A DNA stretch of 53,473 nucleotides from Legionella worsleiensis (lineage in GTDB: Bacteria > Pseudomonadota > Gammaproteobacteria > Legionellales > Legionellaceae): positions 1 through 53,473 of the forward strand of contig NZ_LNZC01000031.1 of assembly GCF_001467535.1 (NCBI RefSeq). Direction: 5' to 3'. The position numbers were made by a program, and so were the translations under genes. Below the pieces are notes generated by a model, which did not search any database, was not told where the DNA came from, and saw only the letters and a list, made by a program, of their open reading frames with translations. Each line of letters opens with the position of its first letter. Within the stretch, counting starts at the first letter, position 1. Below, piece after piece: positions 34,312 through 43,547 of this stretch.

Positions 34312-35375
34312 AATATGGCATTCCTCAAATGTACAGTCAGTTCAAATACATGGCGAAGACGGTTATCAGTAGGTACTGTAACGACCGTATCCAAAACAGT
34401 GTATTGGTTAGTGGATGAGGTGCCAGAGCCTGTTTTTCCTTCAATCAAAAACCCCAATCGTAACGAATAAACCTGCGTCCAATCCGTCACTGCATTTGCC
34501 GGCACGTATCGGTTGACCACCCCATTGGTGCCTATGCCGTATTGAACTTTCATTATGTTAATGCCGGGCACAAGGGGTTCTACAGTCCAACTGTTTCCGT
34601 TTAATATGGCACGCATTAACGCACTTTGCCCTCCTTGACCCTGTCCTACAAAAAAAGCGGTTTGCTGGATTTGAACGAATTGAGCACCTGCCTGAAAATT
34701 TACAGGAAAACTGCCTGCTGTGTTTTGCAGAATTCCTGTTCCTGCATCATGAGAAAGTGTTGTTCCTGCTACCCCGGTAATTTGAAATAAAACTGATTTA
34801 ATACAATCAGAAACTGCCCCAAATTGACCACTGGATAAGTTGGCGCCACTGACACTTTGCAGGGTCAGAGAACTGCTTCCGGGATCTATTGTTGTCACCC
34901 CTAAGGGAACGCTACTGGGAGCGGAGCCCAGAATGATTAGAACATCTGTTCCTGGTTGGACAGTTCCAACCAGAGAAGAAACCAGCGCTGGATTCCAGTT
35001 ATTTGCATTACTGCTGTTGGGTGGGTTTTCTTGGGTAATGGTATAACTTGCGGCACTGCCGCTATAGCCGATGAGCATGGTTGGACTGTCGTTGATGGTG
35101 CCTAAAGGAGCAGGGCCACCGGGATTTAAATTAGACACAGCCGATGTCACATTACCACATCCTGTAAATCCGGCAGCACGAATGACCGGAGCAACCAGGT
35201 TGGCTATGGCATTTTCTGTGCTTTGAATCAAATCCTGAGAATTGGATGTTTTATACAGTTGGCTTTGTGCCAGATAAATTTCGAGTACCGCATAACTGAG
35301 CAACAGACCAACAAGGCTTGCAACCATGAGTTCAACCAAAGAGAAACCGTGTTGGTATACCGGGTATTTTTTCAT
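34308..35375 (-). CDS. pilW: Type IV minor pilin PilW-like
   Basis: A 355-residue prepilin with signal 'MKKYPVYQHG|FSLVELMVAS', Glu5 present. A long globular domain rich in Gly/Ser/Thr follows, with conserved 'AAGFTGCGN' near 60-70. It is longer than most minor pilins, as PilW usually is. It overlaps pilV at its start and pilX at its end by four bases each, so the three are translationally coupled. It takes part in the minor-pilin priming complex. Confidence 0.92.
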   Translation of the reverse strand: MKKYPVYQHGFSLVELMVASLVGLLLSYAVLEIYLAQSQLYKTSNSQDLIQSTENAIANLVAPVIRAAGFTGCGNVTSAVSNLNPGGPAPLGTINDSPTMLIGYSGSAASYTITQENPPNSSNANNWNPALVSSLVGTVQPGTDVLIILGSAPSSVPLGVTTIDPGSSSLTLQSVSGANLSSGQFGAVSDCIKSVLFQITGVAGTTLSHDAGTGILQNTAGSFPVNFQAGAQFVQIQQTAFFVGQGQGGQSALMRAILNGNSWTVEPLVPGINIMKVQYGIGTNGVVNRYVPANAVTDWTQVYSLRLGFLIEGKTGSGTSSTNQYTVLDTVVTVPTDNRLRHVFELTVHLRNAIL

Positions 35376-35911
35376 AGTTGGCTCTGTATGCTTAATCGGA
35401 CAAAATTAGGATTAGAGGATGCTGCACTTGCTGCACCTAACTCATTTTGTGCCTGGCTGTCATCCCACTGAACTGTAACCGTAATTACAGTAGTTCCTGC
35501 ACTACCTGACGGCGCCGCAGTTATCGAACCGCTGCCGTTTGGGAGCTTGGAAACGTCTTTTGTAAGCCAATACCAGGTATCATAGGTCGCCATTTGGCTT
35601 GGTGTACATGTTGTCGTAGTGCACAGTACCGAAGGCGTAGGCACAGAGGTGGGTAAGCCATTGCTTCCTATATTGCTTATATTATAGTTGCCATTAATCG
35701 CTGCCTGAGCGTTGGTGCGGATTCTATCGAAAATAGTGTATACCGATTGAACTGCCTGAAGTTTTGCATAACTGGAGTTATTGGCTTTGTTTGCGATCAT
35801 GAGCATACTGGCAATTCCGAGTAATCCAATGGCCAGCAAGACAACTGAAACCAGTATTTCCAACAAAGTCATTCCGTATTGTCGGGGACTTACCCTAAGT
35901 TTGTTGTACAT
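35372..35911 (-). CDS. pilV: Type IV minor pilin PilV-like
   Basis: A 179-residue prepilin with signal 'RVSPRQYG|MTLLEILVSVVLLAIG', cut before Met. Glu5 is present. A small globular domain follows, with 'CTTTTCTPSQMATYDTWYW'. The length matches the PilV family. It lies 15 bp after fimT and overlaps pilW by four bases. It belongs to the priming subcomplex that starts pilus assembly. Confidence 0.92.
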   Translation of the reverse strand: MYNKLRVSPRQYGMTLLEILVSVVLLAIGLLGIASMLMIANKANNSSYAKLQAVQSVYTIFDRIRTNAQAAINGNYNISNIGSNGLPTSVPTPSVLCTTTTCTPSQMATYDTWYWLTKDVSKLPNGSGSITAAPSGSAGTTVITVTVQWDDSQAQNELGAASAASSNPNFVRLSIQSQL

Positions 35912-35926
35912 ACCCTGAATTCTCCA

Positions 35927-36487
35927 TCATGGACAGTTAAGAGTGCCGTTGTTCCAGACTGCTTGCCCCGGAGTGGAGCTGCTTTGCACATACCCGGTGG
36001 TCAGCACTTCAACCGAACGAGCAAATGTTCCGCCTCTGTCGTCACATAAAGTAAAATTACTTTGTGTCGTTGATAGCCCAAATCGGTCAAAAAGAACTTC
36101 AACAGTGTTTGCTGTCAGACTGGATGCTCCACTGGGGCTTTGTTGGCTTTTAAGCAGAGTGGCTGTTCCTGAGGTGGGTTGTGTGACAATAATCCATCCC
36201 GTGTTCCAGTCTGCGCCACAAACAGTTGAACCAGGAGTGCTCAGCGGACATACTTTAATCGTCATAGCCTGGCTTAATGCACTACTGCGTGCATAATTCA
36301 GGGCATTGACCAATGAGTCGGCATTAGCGGCCAATCTGTTGTTTAACACCATAGTCCTGAAGGACGGTATAGCCACCATAAGCAGTATAGAAAGAACGCA
36401 AAGGGTTATCAGTAATTCAATCAGGGTGAATGCCGCAAAAAATGATCTTTGTTGCGTTTTGTTGATGGGCGTTTTTATTGGCTGCAA
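35927..36487 (-). CDS. fimT: Type IV prepilin FimT/GspH-like
   Basis: A GspH/FimT-family prepilin, first gene of the minor-pilin operon. The signature 'FFAA|FTLIELLITLCVLSIL' has Ala instead of Gly before the cut. The longest ATG frame (from 36586) would give a 52-residue leader, which is too long. A TTG at 36487 gives a normal leader ('MQPIKTPINKTQQRSFFAA'), so I chose it, without a strong ribosome site. The globular part has 'NNRLAANADSLVNALNYARS', the classic FimT/GspH segment. FimT-like pilins are implicated in DNA binding during transformation in Legionella. Confidence 0.85.
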   Translation of the reverse strand: MQPIKTPINKTQQRSFFAAFTLIELLITLCVLSILLMVAIPSFRTMVLNNRLAANADSLVNALNYARSSALSQAMTIKVCPLSTPGSTVCGADWNTGWIIVTQPTSGTATLLKSQQSPSGASSLTANTVEVLFDRFGLSTTQSNFTLCDDRGGTFARSVEVLTTGYVQSSSTPGQAVWNNGTLNCP

Positions 36488-36587
36488 TTCGGGTTGAAAT
36501 GACAAAAGATGAATTGCGTATAATACAAGAACATTATGCGCATCAAGTTTATTCACAACATGTGAGCTACCAGACTTCCTGTTCAAC

Positions 36588-36944
36588 GCAGCCCCCTTCT
36601 ATCACTCATTAACAATTTATTAGTTAAGTATAGTCTATTTACTCGTCTTATATTGGTGTTTTGGGTATTATGGCTTGGTTTGTTTGTTGCTGTGACTTTT
36701 TATCCAAAAAGTGCAAAAAAACTCGATAATAATATGGTATGACATTAAATAATCGTTTTTTGGTAACTCCCTGTGTCATCTCAAACTCAAGCCCAGGTAA
36801 GGGATCTCCTGTCAGGTAGAACATTTTTTAAAGAATCTACTGATACACATCATTCCCTTCTCTCCTGTGCTATGCGCAGGGGAGAGGGGAACATTCGGTA
36901 AGCTCAATTAAGTACGAGGGAAGTTACATAAAAGAGGATATGTG
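36588..36944. repeat. Intergenic region with an imperfect GC-rich hairpin
   Basis: This 357-bp spacer between fimT and the RhlE-like gene contains TCCCTTCTCTCCTG (36854-36867) pairing with CAGGGGAGAGGGGA (36877-36890) around a 9-nt loop, with two G-U pairs. It lacks a U-run and resembles dispersed palindromic repeats. It could still slow transcription from the helicase gene. The fimT promoter should lie in the left part. Confidence 0.5.
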
Positions 36945-38198
36945 TTATTTTCCTGAACGTTTGGCAAAAGGCTTTCGCTCTGTTTTATTGCCTGATTGAG
37001 CGGGTTTCTTTTTAAAAGGCATGTGTCTTTTCGGTTTTATAGGGGCAGCGGTATGAGGAAGATGATGGGTCGGTTCAAAATCATCTATTTCGATACGATC
37101 CAGTTTGCGTTTGATTAATTTTTCAATGGCATTGAGTTGCCCGATTTCATCTGCGCATACTAAAGAAACAGCCAAACCTGATGCGCCTGCTCGTCCGGTT
37201 CGGCCTATGCGGTGTACGTAATCTTCGGCAACCTGGGGCAGATCAAAGTTGACAACGCAGGGTAGTTGATCAATATCAATCCCGCGTGCGGCAATATCAG
37301 TAGCTACCAAAATATGCAGTTCACCTGATTTGAATTCAGCCAATGCTTTTGTCCGTTGTGACTGTGATTTATTTCCGTGTATTGCTGCGGCATAAATTTG
37401 ATTCTCAGCCAGCTGTTTCACCAATTTGTTTGCTCCGTGTTTGGTTCTGGCAAATACGAGGGTTTGTCCCCATTTATTTTTGTGAATAAGGTGACTAAGT
37501 AAATCTGATTTACGGCTTTTATCTACAGGATGGATTCTTTGTTTAATTGCAACAACCGTTGTGTTGCGTGGAGCAACGTCAATTTCAACCGGTTGATTCA
37601 GTATTCCCTTAACTAAAGTACGTATTTCTTCGGAAAATGTTGCAGAGAACATCAGATTTTGTCGTTTTCCAGGCAGCAATTTGATGATGCGTTTGATGTC
37701 ATGAATAAAGCCCATGTCCAACATGCGATCCGCTTCGTCCAATATCAACGTATCGACTTCATCAAATTGAATCGCTCTTTGTTGATGTAAATCAAGCAAT
37801 CGTCCGGGGGTTGCAACCAGAATTTCGACTCCAGAACGCAATCGCATCATTTGCGGATTAATTTTTACTCCGCCAAATACCACGGCTGAACGAAGATTGA
37901 GGTATTTACCATACTGGATAATGCTTTCATGAACTTGTGCTGCTAATTCTCGGGTAGGCGTGACTATCAGCACTCGGGTGCGGTTATTTTTAGCGCGTGG
38001 TTTGCTGCTCAATTGTTGCAAAACAGGTAAAACAAAACTGGCTGTTTTTCCTGTTCCGGTCTGAGCTGACGCAAGAACATCGCTACCACGTAATACAGCA
38101 GGTATGGCTTGAGCCTGAATAGGGGAGGGTTGGGTATAGCCGGATTCTTCTACGGCTTTGAGAATTGGTTCGATTAAATCCAATGATGAAAAACTCAT
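36945..38198 (-). CDS. rhlE: ATP-dependent RNA helicase RhlE-like
   Basis: A 417-residue DEAD-box helicase: '[20 protein letters not shown]' Q motif, '[13 protein letters not shown]' Walker A, '[14 protein letters not shown]', '[10 protein letters not shown]', '[15 protein letters not shown]', '[10 protein letters not shown]'. The C terminus is a basic tail ('[14 protein letters not shown]') instead of the DbpA domain, as in RhlE. Members assist ribosome maturation and mRNA decay, often in the cold. Gene and promoter stand alone. Confidence 0.9.
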   Translation of the reverse strand: MSFSSLDLIEPILKAVEESGYTQPSPIQAQAIPAVLRGSDVLASAQTGTGKTASFVLPVLQQLSSKPRAKNNRTRVLIVTPTRELAAQVHESIIQYGKYLNLRSAVVFGGVKINPQMMRLRSGVEILVATPGRLLDLHQQRAIQFDEVDTLILDEADRMLDMGFIHDIKRIIKLLPGKRQNLMFSATFSEEIRTLVKGILNQPVEIDVAPRNTTVVAIKQRIHPVDKSRKSDLLSHLIHKNKWGQTLVFARTKHGANKLVKQLAENQIYAAAIHGNKSQSQRTKALAEFKSGELHILVATDIAARGIDIDQLPCVVNFDLPQVAEDYVHRIGRTGRAGASGLAVSLVCADEIGQLNAIEKLIKRKLDRIEIDDFEPTHHLPHTAAPIKPKRHMPFKKKPAQSGNKTERKPFAKRSGK

Positions 38199-38320
38199 GT
38201 TGTTTCCTTAAATGTAATGCAAGGGTATTGGGGGTGGTTTAGGTAAAGCCCCCAATTCATTTGGCTGTATTTGGCGCAATTATATCATAAATTGTGCGTG
38301 ATAAGTTGGGTTAGGATAAA

Positions 38321-39199
38321 TTAATCCCAGTCTATAAAGGATTCTATCTCTTTATCCGTTGTAATTGGGGTGTTTACTTTTTTCTGGGCTAACAATTGGG
38401 GTTTTTTGTTCGTTTTAGGGCAGTGCGCAGATTCTTTGAATGTTTTGAGAGCATCCTCCAGATTAACAAAGGTATATCCCTTTTCTTTGTAAAGTTTAAT
38501 GATATCAGGCAAAACGTAGGCATTGAGCAAATTGGCGTGGATGAGTAAAATTTGCGCCTGATCAGGGTTATGATGATATTCAGTGTGCTCTTCAGCCTTG
38601 ACGGTTTGCTGCCATATAAAATCAAGGTAAAAGGGCTTCATTTCGCCAAGATAATCCCGTCTTTTTATTTCGGGCACCGATAGCAGGCGTTGATTAAAGA
38701 CAAAATCCTTACTGTCAATAGTAATAGGGGCTACCTGATAATTCTTTTTGGCCAGGTAACAAAGAATTTTATTTTTTTTGCTTCCTGAACTCATGGCCAG
38801 ATAGGGGTATCTGAAATATTTTGGTTCGGTCAAAACAGGCGCCAAAATGGTGTCTGCTTGCTTGATTTCTTTGATGTATTCTTTGGTCTTGAGGGCATTG
38901 AGATTGGCATGGGAATAGGTGTGATTACCCAATCCAAACCCTGACTCTCTAAATTTTTGCAATATCTCCCAATTGTCATTACGAACTTCTCTGGCAATGA
39001 TAAATCCTGTCGCAGGGATGTTGTGTTCCTTCATGGTGTTCATGATCATATTCAAATGAAAATTTCGGTATTCCCCGACAAAAGGCAAATCATCAATGGT
39101 GATAGCGATTTCCTTTTTGTGCGCAAATAATGCTGATGACAAAAGGGTTAGCAGGATGAAACAAAATACAATGGCATTGGTAACTGATTTGATTTTCAT
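38321..39199 (-). CDS. Secreted polysaccharide deacetylase (NodB-like)
   Basis: A 292-residue protein with a signal peptide ('IVFCFILLTLLSSALFAHKK'). The NodB fold has motif 1 'AITIDDLPFVG' (Asp-Asp) and motif 2 'GNHTYSHANLN', the metal-binding H(S/T)xxH. These residues fit a CE4 deacetylase that removes acetyl groups from N-acetylated sugars such as peptidoglycan, which could mask the wall from host lysozyme. The C terminus is hydrophilic. It lies between the RhlE-like gene and a plus-strand terminator. The substrate is not certain. Confidence 0.88.
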   Translation of the reverse strand: MKIKSVTNAIVFCFILLTLLSSALFAHKKEIAITIDDLPFVGEYRNFHLNMIMNTMKEHNIPATGFIIAREVRNDNWEILQKFRESGFGLGNHTYSHANLNALKTKEYIKEIKQADTILAPVLTEPKYFRYPYLAMSSGSKKNKILCYLAKKNYQVAPITIDSKDFVFNQRLLSVPEIKRRDYLGEMKPFYLDFIWQQTVKAEEHTEYHHNPDQAQILLIHANLLNAYVLPDIIKLYKEKGYTFVNLEDALKTFKESAHCPKTNKKPQLLAQKKVNTPITTDKEIESFIDWD

Positions 39200-39311
39200 T
39201 GGATATTAACTGTCTTTTAGGTCTATAGGTTATTCGATGAAACGCATTGTAGCAAAATTTAAGCGAAATGGCTTATTTCGCAGGATAATAAAAAAATCTT
39301 TATTGGATAAT

Positions 39312-39354
39312 AAGCAGCAGTTTGACTTACAGAGCCGAGAACTGCTGCTTTTTT
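39312..39354 (+). terminator. Strong hairpin terminator (plus strand)
   Basis: AAGCAGCAGTT (39312-39322) pairs with AACTGCTGCTT (39340-39350), followed by TTTT. It has an 11-bp stem and 17-nt loop. Both flanking genes are on the minus strand, so it may also stop the minus-strand effector-candidate transcript, where a weaker AT-rich tail follows. Confidence 0.6.
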
Positions 39355-39404
39355 AGTCATTAAGCATGGAGCCTAATGATTATCTGACGCAAAAAACTGC
39401 ATTT

Positions 39405-40715
39405 TTAGTAGGCTGAGGAAGAGGCAGCTACCGCTTTTTCTTCATCCTGTTCTTTGTGTTCTTCGCTTTCATCGACAGCTTGCCACCAGCTAAACATTCT
39501 GAATATAGAAGAACTGGCACTTGAAGTTGCCGCTTTAGGTTTTCCTGCTTCCTCTGCGTTTTTAGCCAAGTTAACGCAACGTTCAAGTGCTGCGTCACGA
39601 CATTTGCGTATCATTGCTTGTGCCAAGTTTAGCAATGATGTTAAGTACGAAAAGTCTACCGTAGAAAAGCGATGTGCTGATCTTATCGATTCTGTATCCT
39701 CGTTTTTTTGAACTAATTGATGGCGTATGTAGTCATGAGCGGCTGTAACCAGTTGCTCTGTAAACTCTTTGATTGAGTTTTTAGCATCAAGGATTGAAGT
39801 TAATTCCTTGTGAACAAGCGAGTTATTATCGTCGGTGCCAGTGGGATCTTGATGGTATTCTATGGCTATTTGTCCACGAACCAAATACATTGCTCCCGCA
39901 AGTATTGCTGTTTTTACCTGATCGCTGATAATTGAGGGGCTTGTAGAGGATAAATTTTCTGCCAGTTTCTCAAGGAGTTCGAGTTGATTTACTCTTTGTT
40001 TGTTACGAATTTGATTTATTTCAGTTACATTTTTATCTGCTTTTTCATTAACAATAAGTTGACGCAGTTTTTCTTTCAGATCCCAAAAAGATTTATATGG
40101 TTGAACTAAAACAGGTGAAATCGCTCTGGCTACTCTAAAATAGGGGATATCAGTGCTTATTGGATCTTCTGTTTTTAAATTGTTGTTGACATGTTCGTGC
40201 GCAGTTTGTTCTAACTCGAAACTTGTTTTAACAAATTGCACGAGCTTCTCCAAAGGTAGGCTCATGAACTTGTGACGGGTGTTAAAACCATGCAAGGAAT
40301 TGTTTTTTATGTATATTTGTCGCATAAACTGATTGAATGTTTTGTAGAATGTGACATATTGCTGAGGGCTGGGTTTATTTTCATCGTCTATTCCCATGGA
40401 TTTGTCCATGTACTCGAACATTTTTCCATTAGACTCGCCAACACGTCGGTTTCGTTCAATATCTTCTTTAATCATGCACATGGCACCGTAAAGAACACTG
40501 GCGCATTTTTCATTTAATTTTAGAACTAGGTTTGGAGTTTTTTCTCGAGCAATCTGGGAGTCGAGTTCTTCTATAACCATTTTTAAAAACTCAAGTCCGT
40601 CCTTTCTTCTCTCGTCAATTGTAGTTTTACGTTTGTGCATGAACTCATAGCACTCGTAAAAGCCAGCTTTCAGGCTTTCAAAATCCTTTAAAAAAAACTT
40701 CATGTTATTCTCCAA
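39405..40715 (-). CDS. Candidate Dot/Icm effector with C-terminal E-block
   Basis: A 436-residue soluble, helix-rich protein without signal peptide. The central part has 'VNEKADKNVTEINQIRNKQR' and other heptad stretches. Just before the C terminus is an acidic run, 'DESEEHKEQDEEK', followed by small residues ('AVAASSSAY'). An E-block within the last ~30 residues is the translocation signal described for many Legionella Dot/Icm substrates. No enzyme motif is visible. Some L. pneumophila effectors map near this locus, but I cannot confirm the identity. It lies alone with a long divergent upstream region. Confidence 0.6.
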   Translation of the reverse strand: MENNMKFFLKDFESLKAGFYECYEFMHKRKTTIDERRKDGLEFLKMVIEELDSQIAREKTPNLVLKLNEKCASVLYGAMCMIKEDIERNRRVGESNGKMFEYMDKSMGIDDENKPSPQQYVTFYKTFNQFMRQIYIKNNSLHGFNTRHKFMSLPLEKLVQFVKTSFELEQTAHEHVNNNLKTEDPISTDIPYFRVARAISPVLVQPYKSFWDLKEKLRQLIVNEKADKNVTEINQIRNKQRVNQLELLEKLAENLSSTSPSIISDQVKTAILAGAMYLVRGQIAIEYHQDPTGTDDNNSLVHKELTSILDAKNSIKEFTEQLVTAAHDYIRHQLVQKNEDTESIRSAHRFSTVDFSYLTSLLNLAQAMIRKCRDAALERCVNLAKNAEEAGKPKAATSSASSSIFRMFSWWQAVDESEEHKEQDEEKAVAASSSAY

Positions 40716-41095
40716 AAGTCCAAATCAATGTGATGTAAGAAGTACTTACAGGCCTCAGTTTAAACTAAAGTGTTCTTTGCGTCATGTGTTTCCATTATAC
40801 AATTTGTCGTGACTTGCAAAATAAGTTTAAAGCCCTTTTCTGATAGTCATTAAATCATTAGATTATACATTTTCAACCCGCTGATTCTGGGATTCAACAA
40901 CAATAAACAGGTAATTTTTGGCTGATCTAAAACCATGATGAGAAAAGCTCTGTTGCGAACGGTAAAAACTTTGTTTGTCATGTGAAGAGCTATAAAAATC
41001 AAAAATATTGAATAATTTCTCATTAGGAGTACTATATTGAGCTTTTTCTATCACAATATGAATTAATTGTGTGCACCGTAGCGTTTGGGTGATGA
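40716..41095. other. Divergent intergenic region
   Basis: A 380-bp spacer that should hold the promoters of the effector candidate (minus) and the glycosyltransferase (plus). I cannot fix a -35/-10 pair. A minus-strand frame inside it is listed separately as a weak gene candidate. Confidence 0.3.
40863..41054 (-). CDS. Possible small protein, 63 aa (weak)
   Basis: The frame starts at GTG 41054 and encodes a hydrophilic peptide rich in Ser, Gln and His ('DKQSFYRSQQSFSHHGFRSA'). It has no ribosome site or homology that I can recognise. It is the only frame of note in the divergent spacer and may be chance. Confidence 0.2.
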   Translation of the reverse strand: MIEKAQYSTPNEKLFNIFDFYSSSHDKQSFYRSQQSFSHHGFRSAKNYLFIVVESQNQRVENV

Positions 41096-42595
41096 ATGTT
41101 TTCGAGGACTAATTTGAATACCAAGAGTGACGATCTGTTCCGACAGAAATTTTATTCCAATGCGGTTTTTGTTTTAATTTTTCTTTTATTATGCCGCATT
41201 ATAGCCAGTTATTTCATTCCTTTAAACGACTCTACAGAAGCTCGCTACGGAGAAATAGCACGCAAAATGCTTGAAACGGGTGATTGGATCACTTTACAAC
41301 ATGATTACGGGGTTCCTTTCTGGGCTAAACCCCCCTTATCAGTATGGCTTTCTGCCTTTTCCATGAAAATATTTGGTGTTAACGAATTTGCTGCTCGCTT
41401 ACCGGGGCTTTTGCTTTCTATTGGAGTTTTGGCACTGATATGGGACTTGGCAAAAAAACACAGTGGAGCCATTGTCGGAATGGCATCTGTTGTGGTGCTG
41501 GCAGGAACATTCTATTTTTTTCTGGACGCAGGCACAGTAATGACCGACCCTGCACTGGTCTTTTGCACCACTTTGGCAACAGTTTCTTTCTGGCATGCCG
41601 TGGTGAATCAAAATAAAATCTGGTCTTATGTTTTTTTTATTGCCTTGGGTCTTGGGCTTTTGGCAAAAGGCCCAATAGCAGTTGTTCTGGTTGGAATCCC
41701 GATATTTTTCTGGGTAGTGTTGCGTAATGAGTGGAACAATTTGTGGAAGAGGCTGCCCTGGTTTAAAGGCACCGTGCTGCTTTTGGTCATAGCGCTTCCC
41801 TGGTACATTATGGCTGAACTGCGTACCCCAGGATTCTTGAATTATTTTATCATTGGTGAGCACTTTAATCGCTTTTTAACCCCTGGATGGACCGGGGATA
41901 AATACGGAATGGCTCACAATGCGCCTCGGGGCATGATATGGGTGTATGCAGTTCTTGGTGTCTTTCCTTGGAGTATAATTGGCGGTAAGTGGTTGTTACA
42001 GCATGGACGAATTTTACCGTCATTTTTCAAAGACGATGACGGATGGTTGAGTTTTATTTTTATTTGTATGGTTGGGCCGCTTGTATTCTTTACTTTTGCT
42101 GGCAATATCATCTACCCATACGTATTTCCCTCTTTGCCTGCATTTGCCTTATTTTTCACTGAAGTGTGGAATCGTTCCAATCCGTCTTTGGAAAAGAGTC
42201 AATGGATAGCTCATTGTTCTTTGGTCAGCGGAGCGGTTTTTTTGCTGGCTACAGTCGTATTTGCGGTAAAACCTGATAGTGTTGCCAAAACGCAAAAGCC
42301 TGTCGTTACTGCCTGGTTGAATCAACACCCCATTCCAGGAAGCAGCTTGGTTTATTGGGATTTTTATACCTGGTTTTCGGCACAATTTTACACTTCTGGC
42401 AAGGTGGTCGCCACACGAGATATTAATTATCTGTGTCAATTGTTCGCTAAAAATCCAGATAACTATTTGGTCATTAATGAACTTAATGTGGAGCAGATTC
42501 CAGCAGAGTTGTTTGCGAAATGGAATCGGGTTGCGACTGTAACTTATAAGGAAAATACTGTTTTTCTGATGCATAGCCCCGCACTTCATTGTTAA
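41096..42595 (+). CDS. ArnT-like membrane glycosyltransferase (GT39/PMT family)
   Basis: A 499-residue multi-pass enzyme with about 11 membrane helices. After the first helix comes 'IPLNDSTEARYGEIARKMLE', containing the DxxE/R loop typical of GT-C enzymes such as ArnT and PMT. 'WITLQHDYGVPFWAKPPLSV' matches the ArnT substrate loop. These enzymes use polyprenyl-linked sugars to modify lipid A or glycans on the periplasmic side. The C-terminal soluble part is short. Acceptor and sugar are unknown. A hairpin and a palindromic repeat follow the gene. Confidence 0.85.
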   Translation: MFSRTNLNTKSDDLFRQKFYSNAVFVLIFLLLCRIIASYFIPLNDSTEARYGEIARKMLETGDWITLQHDYGVPFWAKPPLSVWLSAFSMKIFGVNEFAARLPGLLLSIGVLALIWDLAKKHSGAIVGMASVVVLAGTFYFFLDAGTVMTDPALVFCTTLATVSFWHAVVNQNKIWSYVFFIALGLGLLAKGPIAVVLVGIPIFFWVVLRNEWNNLWKRLPWFKGTVLLLVIALPWYIMAELRTPGFLNYFIIGEHFNRFLTPGWTGDKYGMAHNAPRGMIWVYAVLGVFPWSIIGGKWLLQHGRILPSFFKDDDGWLSFIFICMVGPLVFFTFAGNIIYPYVFPSLPAFALFFTEVWNRSNPSLEKSQWIAHCSLVSGAVFLLATVVFAVKPDSVAKTQKPVVTAWLNQHPIPGSSLVYWDFYTWFSAQFYTSGKVVATRDINYLCQLFAKNPDNYLVINELNVEQIPAELFAKWNRVATVTYKENTVFLMHSPALHC

Positions 42596-42624
42596 TTTGG
42601 TTTGGTTATAGCTTTTACTTAAAG

Positions 42625-42715
42625 CGTCACTCATCCTGAGTGGCGTGAAGGGTCTTTCCTTGAATCGCACAGTGCCAAATTCAGGAGATCCCTCATTCCA
42701 TTCGGGATGACATGG
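42625..42715. repeat. Two palindromes in the glycosyltransferase-tdk spacer
   Basis: CGTCACTC (42625-42632) pairs with GAGTGGCG (42638-42645), one mismatch, and may end the glycosyltransferase transcript. ATCCC (42688-42692) with GGGAT (42704-42708) forms a second stem in the wording 'GATCCCTCATTCCATTCGGG', which resembles dispersed repeats found in many genomes. No ORF lies here. Confidence 0.5.
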
Positions 42716-42869
42716 GGTGTTACCTACCGTGTGTAAAGTAATTAATCTAAGCGATTTGATTTCATAAAAATCAGTTGGGTGCGTTTAATTCGATTTCCTT
42801 TCCAATAATGGTAGTTTCTCTAATCAAGTCATAGTAAAGTAGCGCCTTTTCAGACGAGCCTATTCCATC

Positions 42870-43499
42870 ATGGCAAAACTTTATTTTTATTATGCTGCAA
42901 TGAATGCAGGTAAAAGCACGGTCTTGTTGCAGTCCAGTCATAATTATAGAGAACGTGGAATGCACACTTTGTTGTTTACCCCAGCGATAGATACCCGTTA
43001 CCAATCAGGAACCATTACTTCGCGAATTGGTTTGGCAGAACAGGCTTTTGCATTTAATCCAACAGACGATTTGTATGCGATTACCTGCACATTTCAACAA
43101 AAAGGGATGCAATACGCATGCGTGCTCATTGATGAGGCACAGTTTCTTAACAGAGAACAAGTCCATCAACTAACTGAAATTACTGATAAGTTGTCCATTC
43201 CTGTATTAGCATATGGTTTACGAACTGACTTTAGAGGGGAACTATTCCCTGGAAGTCAATATTTACTGGCCTGGGCGGATGAACTGATAGAGTTGAAGAC
43301 TATTTGCCATTGTGGGCGTAAAGCAATTATGAATATGCGAATTGATGCTTATGGGAATGCGGTAGTGGAAGGGGAACAGGTTTTAATCGGAGGTAATGAA
43401 TCTTATGTTTCAACCTGCAGACTGCATTTTAAGCGTAAAGAAGCGGGATTTTCAGAATTTAGCAATAAATTGTTCAATAAAGATACCAATCTTCTTTAG
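42870..43499 (+). CDS. tdk: Thymidine kinase
   Basis: A 209-residue type II thymidine kinase that makes dTMP from imported thymidine and ATP. Walker A is '[16 protein letters not shown]' at about 7-22 and 'VLIDEAQFL' is the DEAQ box. The zinc-site cysteines are in 'TICHCGRKA' and 'VSTCRLHF'. The lasso region is complete. It lies just upstream of the transporter genes phtC and phtD, which fits direct trapping of incoming thymidine. The ribosome site is weak. Confidence 0.95.
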   Translation: MAKLYFYYAAMNAGKSTVLLQSSHNYRERGMHTLLFTPAIDTRYQSGTITSRIGLAEQAFAFNPTDDLYAITCTFQQKGMQYACVLIDEAQFLNREQVHQLTEITDKLSIPVLAYGLRTDFRGELFPGSQYLLAWADELIELKTICHCGRKAIMNMRIDAYGNAVVEGEQVLIGGNESYVSTCRLHFKRKEAGFSEFSNKLFNKDTNLL

Positions 43500-43506
43500 T
43501 TTTTGG

Positions 43507-43512
43507 TATAAT
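43507..43512 (+). promoter_or_regulatory. Extended -10 promoter candidate for phtC
   Basis: TATAAT (43507-43512) with TG one base upstream (TGGTATAAT) begins 8 bp after the tdk stop. There is no good -35, as is usual for extended -10 promoters. It would drive phtC, phtD and perhaps deoB. Confidence 0.45.
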
Positions 43513-43547
43513 TTGCCGCAACTTTTAAGCCTTGTGAAGGAGTAACA

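Noticed and set aside
41399..41863. Minus-strand frame of 154 aa inside the glycosyltransferase gene
   Set aside because: Gln/His/Lys-rich chance translation opposite membrane helices of the ArnT-like gene.
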